Below, one piece after another: positions 13,603 to 27,100 of a DNA stretch of 64,000 nucleotides; position 1 is the first letter of the stretch, and every line of letters begins with the position of its first letter. The DNA comes from Liolophura sinensis (taxonomy: Eukaryota > Mollusca > Polyplacophora > Chitonida > Chitonidae): NCBI RefSeq assembly GCF_032854445.1, contig NC_088306.1, positions 13,885,386-13,949,385 of the forward strand. The letters are read 5' to 3'. The notes beneath the pieces are model-generated. The model was given only the letters and a program-made list of their open reading frames with translations. It did not search any database and was not told the DNA's origin. Position numbers and translations under genes: made by a program.

Positions 13603-14343
13603 CAATCATCTGTACGTGTATTCATGAACATTATGTCAATCATCTGTACGTGTATTCATGAACATTATGTCAATCATCTGTACGTGTATCCATGAACATT
13701 ATGTCAATCATCTGTATGTGTATTCATGAACATTATGTCAATCATATGTATGTGTATTCATGAACATTATGTCAATCATCTGTATGTGTATTCATGAACA
13801 TTATGTCAATCATCTGTACGTGTATCCATGAACATTATGTCAATCATCTGTATGTGTATTCATGAACATTATGTCAATCATCTGTACGTGTATTCATGAA
13901 CATTATGTCAATCATCTGTATGTGTATTCATGAACATTATGTCAATCATCTGTACATGTATCCATGAACATTATATCAATCATCTGTATGTGTATCCATG
14001 AACATTATGTCAATCATCTGTACCTGTATCCATGAACATTATGTCAATCATTTGTACGTGTATTCGTGAACATTATGTCAATCACTTGTACGTGTATTCA
14101 TGAACATTATGTCAATCACTTGTACGTGTATTCATGAACATTATGTCAATCACTTGTACGTGTATCCATGAACATAATGTCAATCACTTTTACGTGTATC
14201 CATGAACATTATGTCAATCACTTGTAGGTGTATCCATGAACATTATGTCAATCACTTGTACGTGTATCCATGAACATTATGTCAATCACTTGTACTTGTA
14301 TCCATGAACATTATGTCAATCACTTGTATGTGTATTCATGAAC

Positions 14344-14440
14344 GTGCCCATGGTCAGATTTGAACCTCTAACTCATGTGTCATAATGCAATTTAAAGGCA
14401 AAGGCCTCTAACCACAAAGGCATAGCCCACTCCCTGCGTA
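14344..14440 (-). mobile_element. tRNA-like SINE head, degenerate
   Basis: Read on the minus strand, the segment shows a box-A-like TGGTTAGAGG and a box-B-like AGGTTCAAATCT at tRNA-like spacing. The acceptor-stem ends do not pair well, so it is not a working tRNA gene. It directly abuts the right edge of the 34-bp satellite. No SINE body was recognised beside it. Confidence 0.45.
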
Positions 14441-15926
14441 ACTTTATGGGTGGTCAAAATCTATCTTTCGTGCATATATCTTCAGGGAAAACAAATGATT
14501 CGACATGTTTATTTCATGCAAATACAGGAGATAAAAAAAAATACTGTAAATCACAAAGACATGGTGCTCCATAAAATCCATTTGTTCGCAAGATGAAGCT
14601 GACAATGCATGAAAGTATTTCCTTTCTTATCTCCTTTTATCCAAATCATTTTGATTAATACCTGCAGAGCTTTGTTTAGTTTACAATAGTCTTTGTGTTA
14701 ATGAAGAGATAATTGATTATCTGTGCCTACACTGCAGTCATCATACTGATGATAGAGATGAGTGTGACATGATGCTTCAGGCCACAAAATGTGTGAAGGA
14801 TTTCCTTACCATTTTCACCACAATTCATGCATATTATAATATATGTATACCTACATTTTATATACTGACCATATGTTTATCAGTGCACAGCGAGTAATGA
14901 AGAACTGACAATGGCCAGACTACTCAGTTGTAGTCAAGAAGGACGTGGTTTAACAGTCCCAGACTTTTAGCTCCGTCATGGCCGCAGGCTACAATACCCT
15001 TAACCCAGCCACATGTATGTGAAGATCAAAATTAAGTCTGTTTTATTCTTCACATTAACTCGCCTACATCAAAAGGTTTAATGGGATTTTACGACTTTGT
15101 GTATGGCAAAAACTAAACTTGACCCAGATTTGTACAGTTGACCAGAATACCAAACCAGCATGACCAGGCAAAGGAGCTAGTCAATGCCTGATTGTGATGT
15201 TAAATGAGATTTTCTGGAGTCTCCTACTGTGTGAAAAGTAATTTTTACTTTCCCACGACATGGGTGCAGCAGATCAGTAATATAAGGCAAATAAATGTAT
15301 AAACATTCACATATATTACTGCTGCTCCAGTGCAGAACTCAGTATTAACGCAAGCAGTGTACATCTGATATAAATATTTACTGCAAATGTGTATAGCACA
15401 CCCTATGCTGTTGTAGGTAAATGGACATGACAATCAAATAAATCTAACATGAAAATTTGCATTTGGATGTAGGCCTACATCATCCTTGAAACCTTTGCTT
15501 TCAACTGTTTCTTATCTATCCGAACACGTTCTTTCTGACAATTTTTAGAGCATATTAATTTTCAGGATAGTTGAACTCTTACATGTAGGCCTATAAACAA
15601 TCAATTTACTTTGTCAATATGTACCTGTAAACAGATGATGGCTTTCAAAAATTTTCATAACTCATACCTGGTCTTGACTAGATTCTTACAATTACCACTG
15701 AAAAAAAAGGACAATGGTACTCAAAGTTAATTAGCTACAAATGCCATCATATGCTTCAAACCCGTGGAATTTGCAGCCTCTTCGACATGCAGATGTCGAA
15801 TTTTGAAATTCTCAACTATGTTTGATCTTACATAAATATTCATACATGTATACACATTTTCTCACATCCCCATCACCATGGCAACATTCAGCCTTTTTTA
15901 TTTCTTGGAAATGCAAATCTGCTTAC
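14441..15926. other. Non-coding sequence next to GEF exon 10
   Basis: No exon, repeat or RNA gene was recognised. It is presumed to be the start of the intron after exon 10 of the minus-strand gene. Confidence 0.5.
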
Positions 15927-16049
15927 CTTGGACTCCTCCTCAAACTTGTCCAGCTGTTCTATAAGAGTGGACACACCTTGTAATGTCTCACCTGTCTCCG
16001 ACACCCTGGTTTCTAACCACTCCACATGACGCTCCACTGAGTACTGCAG
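15927..16049 (-). CDS. MCF2L: GEF coding exon 10, spectrin-like
   Basis: Forty-one codons in phase 0, LQYSVERHVEWLETRVSE to EQLDKFEEESK, a heptad-rich helix matching the spectrin-repeat region upstream of the DH domain. The acceptor is GACTTTCAG and the donor GTAAGC. It is the last exon of this gene recognised in the window. Confidence 0.9.
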
Positions 16050-19000
16050 CTGAAAGTCGAGGAGAAAGTTCAGCTTACAATCACAAACCATTCAGAACCT
16101 ACTGATTTGCTTCAGGATAAATGTTTCTTATGTTTACTCATCTGAATCTTTAATGCAATACTTACGAATTGTTCACGTATAAGTGGTGAGGCTTAATTCA
16201 TGAGTGATGGCAACCAGTGCCCTCAGTCGAAACAGAGGGAAATGGATTTGAACAAGCCTTCTCGCTGGTCCCAGGCAAAATAGCTGCAGCAAGCCATGTG
16301 TGGCCTGTGTACCTGGCAAATCTCACTGGTCCCAGGCAAATAACTGCAGCAAGCTATGTGTAGCTCATGTACCTGGCAAATCTCACTGGTCTCAGGCAAA
16401 ATAGATGCAGCAAGCTACATGTAGCTCATGTACCTGGCAAATCTGACTGGTCAAAACAGAGGGAAATGGATTTGAACAAGCCTTCTCACTGGTCCCAGGC
16501 AAAATAGCTGCAGCAAGCTACATGTAGCCCGTGTACCTGGCAAATCTCACTGGTCCCAGGCAAATAGCTGCAGCAAGCTACATGTAGCCTGTGTACCTGG
16601 CAAATCTCACTGGTCCCAGGCAAATAGCTGCAGCAAGCTACATGTAGCTCGTGTACCTGGCAAATCTCACTGGTCCCAGGCAAATAGCTGCAGCAAATTA
16701 CATGTAGCTCGTGTACCTGGCAAATCTCACTGGTCCCAGGCAAATAGCTGCAGCAAGCTACATGTAGCCTGTGTAAATGGGAAATCTCACTGGTCCCAGG
16801 CAAATAGCTGCAGCAAGCTACATGTAGCCTGTGTACCTGGCAAATCTCACTGGTCCCAGGCAAAATAGCTGCAGCAAGCTACATGAAGCCTGTGTACCTG
16901 GCAAATCTCACTGGTCCCAGGCAAATAGCTGCAGCAAGCTACATGTAGTTCGTGTACCTGGCAAATCTCACTGGTCCCAGGCAAAATAGTTGCAGCAAGC
17001 TACATGTACCTCGTGTACCTGGCAAATCTCACTGGTCCCAGACCAATGGCTGCAACAAGCTACGAGTAGCTCGTGTACCTGGCAAATCTCACTGGTCCCA
17101 GGCAAATAGATTCAAGAAGCTATATGTAGCCTGTGAACCTGGCAAATCTCACTGGTCCCAGGCCAAACAGCTGCAGCAAGCTATGTGTAGCTTGTGTACC
17201 TGGCAAATTTCACCGGTCTCAGGCAAAATAGCTTCAGCAAGCTAAGTGTAGCCTGTGTACCTGGCAAATCTCACTGGTCCCAGGAAAACAGCTTCAGCAA
17301 GCTAAGTGTAGCCTGTGTACCTGGCAAATCTCATAACATTAAGCTGCACCTGAACCAAAATTCACAACAACTGAATTCAGTCATGGTTAAGGGCCTGATG
17401 GTCACAACAGGAAAACACCTGAACTGTCTCGCCCAGTGATTCCCCTCCGATGTCACTAACTGCAGATATGTGCACGATATTGACAGCTATGAGTTGTACA
17501 AACTGTCAAGATGCCTTAACTCTGTAATGCAAAGGGCACAAGACATATCCCATAAACCTGGGAAAAATGTCTACATTTGCACAAATACCCACAAGTTAAA
17601 ATGGGCAAGCCTCCATAATGGCTGTTCAACCCTGCACCATAATAAAAGACTCACCAGTTTAAACTTCTCTTCGAACTTTCTCTGCTGCAGGCACTGGCGG
17701 AGTTTTTTGCTCATGCTGATTCCAAAATGTGTCAAAAGATTTCTGCGTTTCTTCTAATTGCACCAATAACCTGGATATAGGAAAATAATGATAAATTTTC
17801 ATCATCATGAACATAAACAGGCGACAAAAAGACATCAGGGAAAAGGGTGACCAAACAGTGGAAGAGACAGAGCATACAAAGGCAGACAGCTCTAAACAGA
17901 GAATTTCCCCTGATTATGCCCCTTGTTTGAGCAAAACATAACGTCACACTGCATGAACACAGCTTGATGTCCATCCTTTGAGCCCTGCACATATTTTCTA
18001 CACATTATGCATTAAGTGCCTCTACAAATCAACAACTACATTACATAATTAAACCATATTTTATGTGTTGCACATTTACTAGATTTCCAAAACATTAAAC
18101 AAACGAATACATCCACCACTCTCCATACAAAAATGAGTAGATATTACACTGTACAGCTGAATATTTGAAGTGAACATAAGCAAAGCAACATGCCAGTGCC
18201 AATCAAATTGTCGTGCAAAACTGTACGCAACAACAGTATGGTTTCAAACCAAAACTTAAAAGGTAACTGATTTTTGTGGAAATTCTTGGTGAGGAAAAAC
18301 GTAAAAATGATATTTCTAAATAAGTATTTCTGGACAGCAACTTCTGTTACTTTTCATTTGAGGCACACATTATTTTTAAATTGAGCAATAAGGGTCTTCA
18401 GAAAGTTTTAAAAAATATCAAATTAGTCATGTCATAAATTTCTGGTCTAAAGACAGTGCATGTATCTGCAGTAGGCTACCTTTCTAAGGCCACTACATGG
18501 ACAACTTTGACCAGAGGGGTATGTGGGTTGTCTCCCTTGACGCAGGCCAGAATGGTTCCTCCATGATGGGTAGCACTTGTCAAATCTTCCAGCATTTCTT
18601 TCCGTTCCAGGAAGGTGTCCTTCATCAGGGCTTCTGTTCCCTCCACGTTGTTTGGCAGTTCCATCTCCTCATAGCGAGTTGACAGCTTATGTAGCACTTG
18701 GGCGATTTTGGACGTGTTTGATTCAAATTTTTCAATAGCCTGAAAAATGTAAATGCTGTTGTCCACATAAAGTGTTACACACTGAAAGTGTAAATTTGAT
18801 ATAAAAAATAATATTGATGTCTGTTTTAAACAAATAAATATAATGTTTTATACTATCACAAGGCACAAAGTTTAAGCAAACAAATACTTGTAAGCATGTA
18901 ACATGTACTTTATTTAAACAGTTACATATTAATCCTGACCGCAGTCGCTTTGAGTTCAAGTCCAGCTCATGCTGGCTTCCTCTCCAGCCGTACGGGGGAA

Positions 19001-22000
19001 GGTCTGGCAGCAAACTGCAGATGGTTGTGGGTTTCCCCCAGGCTCTGCCCGGTTTCCTCCCACCATAATGCTGGCCACTGTCACATGAGTGAAATATTCT
19101 TGAGTACGGCCTAAAACATCAGTCAAATAAATAAATAATTTATCAATCCTGACCAGTAAAAATATCCACACAACAACGTGCGTTGGCTGAAGGACAACTT
19201 GTCACAAATGCTCTTCATGATGAGAAATTTGTTACAACAGTGTATTGTGTTGGCATACAACCTCGCATTACATCAAGGAGATCACAGCCCAAAGGGCGAG
19301 TGAAAATTTTCATCCTCGGAACGAAACACCACGCCGTACACCCAAACAACACCCTGGTATAACTTATATTATCAACCTTGAGGTAAGCTCATCCTGAGGT
19401 TAGGTCACTTATGATGAAATAAATTCAATGACTTACGAAACTACTAAATGCTTGGTAATTTTCCTTATCAAACCAGCATTATCATACACTAATTCAGGTA
19501 CAGATTATTAAACCCAGGACGAGGTGCTTAAATGTCTACACCTGCTGAAAGAACGTTTTCCGCTTACTGATCGATCCTGGATCCATTCGTTGTGATCGTA
19601 GATGATATCTCCGCCTACGTCCAGTGTTAGCTGACCTGGGTCAATGTACTCATGAAGTTCTTCTGGGGTGGCACACACAACAACCTGGACAGTGGGATAT
19701 GATTGGTTGATTAACTGAGTGAACTCAGGCATACCTTTAATTCTTGTAATTATAGTTTTAATTTTATTCTCTCTATGTTAAGCATGAAATAAGTCATCCA
19801 TCAAACGAGAAATGTTCACTCCAAGCACAATGTAGAATAAGAGAACACGGAGTGATAACGGAACATCGGAAAGCCTATTCCTCTGGATATATATGTACAT
19901 GATTTTTCAGAGGAATAACTTATTGTCTGGAAAGCAAGATGACCATGCATGCCAAAATGATTGGACTGCCATCTAAAAATAAAGCAGAAGGTTGTGTCTT
20001 ATTTTAAAATGGGTGCATAAATATATATGTATAGTTATGCATATAGATGTGCACCAGAAGAACCGTGTCAAAAACAGAGAGCGTTGTACTGTCTCAGCGT
20101 AGGACAGGTACATTCTCTATTGTCATATAAGACATACTGATCTCACAATTACTGTGCCATACAAACTTTATTTCATTTATTTATTTATTTGATTGGTGTT
20201 TTACGCTATACTCAAGAATATTTCAATATTTCAAAGGGTTGCCAGCATTATGGTGAGAGGAAACCACCATCCCACATATGGCCTGAGAGGGAACCAGTAT
20301 GAGCTGGGCTTGAGCTCACTGCCAGCACACTGGTGAGACACGGCATACAAACTTGTTCATCATTTTAATATATGTACCTTAAACTCAAAACCATCCTTGA
20401 ACTTTGACCTCCAGTCAGAAAATGCTCTTGCCAGAAATCCTGTAGGTTTGAGGACAAACACAGTTTGTATTTTGCCGGGAAAAAATGTCTGAAACAAAGG
20501 GAAGAGTGTGGATGAACAATAATTCAATGAAAGTTGAGTTGAACTATGTATATGTATTTCGACATTTGAAAGTACCAGTAGCAAATATGCTTCATAGTGT
20601 TCGATCAGCCAATAGGAATGGTCCCAAGATCACAAAGCAATCTTGAATGTAAGTCAAAATTTCAATCATTAAACTTGGTATGTTCCTTTCCATTATTTTA
20701 GCTGAAATTTCTTTTACAATAACTTACCCAGAATTTACACTGTCAAGCAATATTTTGACCTTGTTACTTGAGAAATAACGATTTTAAAGTGACTTGTAAC
20801 TACGACTTAAGTTTCTAAGATAGCTTCCTGATCCCGAGGCCGTATTTACTAGCTCAGGATATTTTTGAAGAGACAAACACATATGCAATTGAATCACCAG
20901 GATTATACCAAGGCTTCCTAAATCAATACAATTTTTCTCATAAATCATGTCACCACATCAGCAGTCCACAACAGACAATGTCATTTTTCAGAAAAAAGTT
21001 TTGTATTTTAAGGCTATGGTTTTAATATAAAGCTTGCGATTATCTTTTTAATAGCAGTCATGCAATTAAGTGCTACAATATCGTATTATTGGTGCAATCA
21101 TCACTTTTTACAATTGTTAAACTACACATAAAGCAAACTAAGTACCCTAAATCCTCAACCTTTTCGCCTGTGAAAAAGCAAGATTCAGTGCAATTTATGC
21201 AGATTCGTTATTTGATTTTGGAGGCATAACTCCTTTGGTTGGATTTGGCCACTTTCAGGGCTGTACAAAAAGTAGAATTTTATCAGTCTACATAGAATAA
21301 CGGCTTCAAAATATTCTTGTAGGAACACCATGCAAATATGCAAAAAGGTTGAAGAATTACAGCATTACGTCAAACATCAAACTGCAGCACCCAAGATAGG
21401 GAAACCAATTTTTTATTGACTGCTAGGTGTCAACGGTTCAAAGAACAGCCAAAAAGTTCATGGGAAAATCAGCTCTCTTTACAGTGCTGTACACAGTGTG
21501 GTTCATTTTAAGTGACTTTGTCAAAAGTAGATTAAGAAAATTCCCGAAACGTGCCAAAAACACCTGGTTTAAACCATTAAGTAATTACATGTTAGTCAAT
21601 TAACAACAATGTCAATAAAGACAATCTTGACTCAACCACTCTTGACATGCACTTTAATTAGTCTGAGTGGATTTCTTCTTATCTAATCCACTAATTACAT
21701 ACATGCCTTTGTCAGTATGTCATGAACAAAGAATTTGCTCCATATTTACATGTACTTGTAACACTTAAACATAGATGTAACTATGCAAAGTCAGTCTTAT
21801 CAAATTCAATATTGTTCCAAGAAATACCATTAAGAAGCAAAATCAACCCCTATTTCCTGGTCTTGACCACAAACTTACAGAAATCTTGTGTAGGACTGTT
21901 TTGACGGACCCCCATCCTTCTTTCCGTCGATCGATAACAATGGCAAATCCAAGATCGGCATCAAACAATCTGAAAATTCATCCACCATAAATTACAAGAA

Positions 22001-24098
22001 ATCAGGATGACTTTTTTTAACTATATTTTTTTTATTTTTTTGTCTTTTTATCTTATTTTGCATTTGCTCCTCTGTAGTTGAAACATTACAGATTACTTTG
22101 ACATTTGCAGATTCTTGAGTGCGGCGTAAAACAACAATCAAATAAATAAATAAATAAATATATTTCCGATGCTGGTTTGTTCCAGCTCAGTTTGACATGT
22201 GTGTCTATACATGGTCTGACAAGAGACTTATTAATTTTAAGATTCATTAATTGTATCCGTGACTATAATTTAGCCCCAGCCGTTTAAATTTAAAAAACAT
22301 GAAATCGATCACCATAGTAACATAGAATGTCGTTTATTGTTTATGTGGAGATCAGTCTACAACACTACAGATACCTTTACTGTTAAATGTTTTTGCATTA
22401 ATAAAACACTTAAATTTCATTCGGGACTTCGACCACTGTCAGGGCCAATACTGACAGCTTTTCACTTTGGGCACCCTTTAAGTTCATTTTGGGTGCCCCC
22501 AAAAAAAACATTTGGGCTAAAATATTTTCAGACATGTATAAACCTTAAGTTATATACCATATTACTTGTGAAATGGTATATAATATATATCATATGTGAA
22601 TATTACTTTGCACCGTCAGGGTACCCTAATTCCTCAACCTTTCACATATGAAAGACCAACTTTCAGCGCACTTTATGAACATTTATAATTATATTTCGTA
22701 GACAAAACTACATTGGTTGGATTGGCCAATCTCAAGTCTTCACAAAAAATATACTTTTGTCAGTCTGCACAGAATAATGCTTCCAGCATATGCGAAAGTA
22801 GACACATTGCAAACATGCGAAAAGGTTGAAGAATCTGAATACATAAATATGAGGAGTTTTAAAAAACATCTGAGTTAAATTTATCATCCTTCCGGATTTT
22901 TTAGAGTATGCTATAATTTGGGAGCCTGTAAGAGGAATGAAAATGTTTCTGCATTTGGCCCTGACAGTAGATATGAATAATTATTTAATAATATCACCAT
23001 AACCCAGAACTGAAACAATGGCAATCAAAGACCACGCCTCCAAAGCTGAAGCTAAAACTGAATATGATTTTGCATCTATGATTTACAACTGATTCTTTAC
23101 CTTTAATTTATTAATAAATTTCATATGCATATTATTTACAAAACTATCCATTAAATTTTTATTGGCTTTTTATTTATTTTTTGTAGCTCTTTTTTTTTTC
23201 AGTACATTGTACCGCTTAACTCAAATAATTAGCATGACAGTTGCGGAAAAAATAATCCTCTGCATAAAAAATAAAGCATTAGTTTTAGGATGGAACTCAC
23301 AACTTTGCATATGTAAATAATAGAATATGCTAAGTGTAAATACCACTCTTTAATACAAACATGCTTTCCACGCTGGATGCTCATATATAGCAGATATTTC
23401 TCCCTTTGCTTCTTTTACAACTGCATTTTTGTACGTAACATTTTCCACATCATTTGTTTATTACATACTAACAAAATTACCAACTCCATGATGCAAAAAG
23501 CAAGCCACCATCCATTCCAACGTATCAAAGAAGACTGATGCAAGACATAAATGTATAGCTTATACATGTCTTGCACATACAGTACATCTGAATCAAGACT
23601 TTAATCAAATTATGTAGATGTACTCATTCCTAGCTAACCAGACAAATAAAGAAGTTAGTGTGAAATAAAATAAAAATAAAAAAAAAACAGCAATACATAA
23701 ACAAACATTCCCCAAAATAAATAATTCAGTTACCAAAAAAATAAACTTCATTCCCGATATAAAAAAAACACAAAAGTAACGATCAAACATTAACGATGGG
23801 AGTAAGCTTGTTACATGTAGGTAAAGGTCTTCTCCACTTGGAAACAAACTTTTTTACACACTTCAAAAATTTCTTTCTGGATACTTGTTTGATGTATTCA
23901 GTTGAGTACATGTACACGTATACAACTGAACAATCGCTGATGTCAGTCAAAATTATATAAACGATAGCAACAGCCACTCTGAATATCACACTGGCCATTT
24001 AAAAAACTTGAGCCAAGGGGAGATAATCCACATAACAGGCTTACAAATACATTGATAAAGTTAATCTTTCCGACAACAAATATAAATCACTACATGTA

Positions 24099-24166
<68 letters not shown>

Positions 24167-27100
24167 CACATGTGTAAAACAGGGCTGCTGTAATTGTAAT
24201 ATTCTTCATTTTCAATTGATTTAAAAGGAGTAACTTCATTTTGGTTCTCTTTGAAATATGTCACCAATGATTTTCTTAAGAAGCCAAAGAGATACAGTAT
24301 GCAGTAAAAAACAGCTCTGTTTTTGTGTTTTCTTTCCTTATCATCAAACAAATTTTCCAGAAATAGAAAAGTTAAGGCATATTACCTCAGGTACCTGAAG
24401 ATAAATATTGAAATAAAAGATTGAAAGTATGGAAAACTCTTGGTGTACTCTTCAAAACTTGGGCACACATACTGTATGTGTGGTTAAAAACAGAAAGTAC
24501 ACTGTACATATATTGTACAACAATGTTATCAGTGAGCATTAGCAGACCGATCCTCCTGACTGAGCCTCCAATAAAGGATACCAGAGAATCCAGGATTCAG
24601 AACAGGTTTTCTGTCTTTTTGTCATTTTTTTTAATAAGTCCACATGATATCACCTGGAAAACTTATCTGGCAAATTGTTCAGGTGATATCACCTGGAAAA
24701 GTTATCTGGCAATTTGTTCTGCTCTATATAAACCACAACGACAAGGTTGCATCATTGTATACATTATAATGTAAATCATAAATCTGTATCATTTACCCTT
24801 ATCATCATTTATCCTTATCATCATTTATCCTTATTATCGCCTGCCATTTTTAAATGTGTAACTGTAAGATATGCAGGTGCAACTTGTAAAGATCTCTTTA
24901 CATGTGTAAATATTCAGTGCAGGGTTTTAAATGACACTCATATTCCACCACATTTGCACAACACATGAACATATATCATATGTACAGCTTTTAGTAAGCT
25001 ACATGTACTATCTTAAAAACTTTAAGATATGTCATCAAACATTTTAATCAGCTTGCCATTGACCGTACAGAGTGTGTTTTTTGTTATCAAAATTATACAT
25101 GCAGTTGTACTGGCTGAGTATTTAAAATTCAACAAGTTTGTAAGCATGTCATCAGTTGCTTTACCAATGCTGAAGGTACAAGCATCATTTTTCATTTTAC
25201 TGCATGAAACCACAGAACAGACCTGACAGCTGTGTGAAGAAGATAGAAGTACAAAGACATGAAGGCATTTAAAGAGACGAGACAATTTCTTTATCCTCAT
25301 CATCGGGACATACATGCATATTTTTTGTATTAATTAAGTGCATGTGACAACTTTGCAGGCTGTGGCGCCAAAATTCAGCATCTGAAGATGATTTACATGA
25401 AGGTTAGGAAACCAAACGTTCTCGAAAATTTAGTGCAAACCATTTTCTGAACTGTCACTCAGTTTGGAACAATCCCAACAAATCTTACACCAAATATGTC
25501 AATCACATGTGCCACAAATTGACACATCTCAATTCTCAGACTTCATAACATCTTAATTCAACAGTAGCATTTTCTGAAAGTGCATATAGAGTCGGCTATA
25601 GCGTAAACAAAAAAAAAGTTCAGTTGAAATGACATTAACTGAATGACAATTATTATCCCGTTTAATCTTTATAATGGATAATATTCAATTAATTCGCAGA
25701 AGTTTATCATTAGAAAGTTTTAGCAGGTTATAATTATAATAACTGAATAAAGATGACTAACATACAGGAAGACCATGCACGACATTTCAATGAAGTGAAT
25801 GGGTTATGAAGCTGTGATCTAATATGCATAGGCATATGCATGTCCGAGTTCTTCTCCACGTTGAACATGGATCAAATACATCATGATTTTCCATTCCAGT
25901 TTCATAATGACATGCGCTTTGCAAGCTATGGTAGATTTTACATGTATTGCGTACATACATAATTATCCTCAAGGTTCAACATTAGAAAGGTCAAATTATC
26001 TGAAATTAACATGCACCATATGCATAGTACATGTACCATAGTCTGTGGGCAATGGAGGGCAATGTTGTACCAGGTGTTTATACACAAGTACACATATAAA
26101 TTGGGTCAGATTTCATTACTTACATAATTATAAGTATAATTATACTTATGGTATATTATACCATAATTATACGAGTATGAATATAATTTGTCATTAAGAC
26201 ATTCAATATATTAATTACCGTTTGATCTGAATAACTAACCACAATAAACTACGTATATCATAAATATTTACACAATTTACATGCCTTCCTGTTTAAACTA
26301 TATATAATCTTCAATTTCATCGAAAGACTAATTGAATCTATAGTTATCTGAGAATCATAAACTTACCTGCACATGTACATTGCCTGACTAGATAAATAAT
26401 TTATATCACAAAGACAATGGGGAGCAGCATATTTTTGATCCTGTGATAATAGCGAGGTTATGCTAGTCTGAAGGTCTACAACAAGGACCCACATGTACAG
26501 GGATTGTTATGTGAGAAATTGTTTGTAGTGAAATGTGTACAATGTTACAATGTAACCATATATTGCCCCAGTTTCTACTGTCACTGTCTTTAGCATATAC
26601 CCTATTTTTTCTCATCACCCTCAACCAATTAATATACAGGACTGCTACATAGCACTCATGATTTATGAAAGTCCTATCGCCCTAGAACTAGATTTTGATT
26701 TTGATTTTTTTTTTATTCCCCCAAAACAATGGTATATGCTAAACAGGTTAGCTAAGGATTGATTATTTATTTATTTGATTGGTGTTTTACGCCGTTCTCA
26801 AGAATATTTCACTCCCACGACAGCGGCCAGCATTATGGTGGGTGGAAACCAGGCAGAGCCTGAGGGAAACCCACGACCATCCGCAGGTTCCTGACAGACC
26901 TTCCTACTTACAGCCGGAGAGAAAGCCAGCATGAGCTGGTCTTGAACTCACAGTGACCGCATTGGTGCTAAGGATTGACAACATTGCATCGAGGCAAAAA
27001 CGATACAATGTTATGTTGTCCTTGTCAATCTTGGTCTAACTTTTTACATTCACAAAAGATTTCCGTTGCCTGGTGTTAGTTGGTTCCCCATTATTGGAAA

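Larger units (their letters stand above)
10587..14343. repeat. 34-bp satellite array, about 110 units
   Basis: The unit is TGTACGTGTATCCATGAACA followed by TTATGTCAATCATC. Variants alternate ATCATC/ATCACTT, TACGTG/TATGTG and ATCC/ATTC. A rare variant containing GTAATGATCAACATT occurs at about 10801, 11447, 12263 and 12909. The unit is one base over a multiple of three, so no long frame persists. If the GEF gene extends left, the array lies within its intron. Confidence 0.97.

Noticed and set aside
10587-14343. CRISPR-like array of regularly spaced repeats
   Set aside because: Units are directly adjacent with no unique spacers, in a eukaryotic intron-rich context. It is a satellite.
14720-14890. 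Plus-strand Cys/His/Asp-rich reading (HHTDDRDECDMMLQATKC)
   Set aside because: No acceptor or donor in phase and no family match. It lies opposite the strand of the surrounding gene.
16486-17245. Frames of 97-125 codons with repeated VPGKSHWSQ or CSYLPGTSEICQVH
   Set aside because: They read through the 60-bp intronic minisatellite, with no start or splice support.
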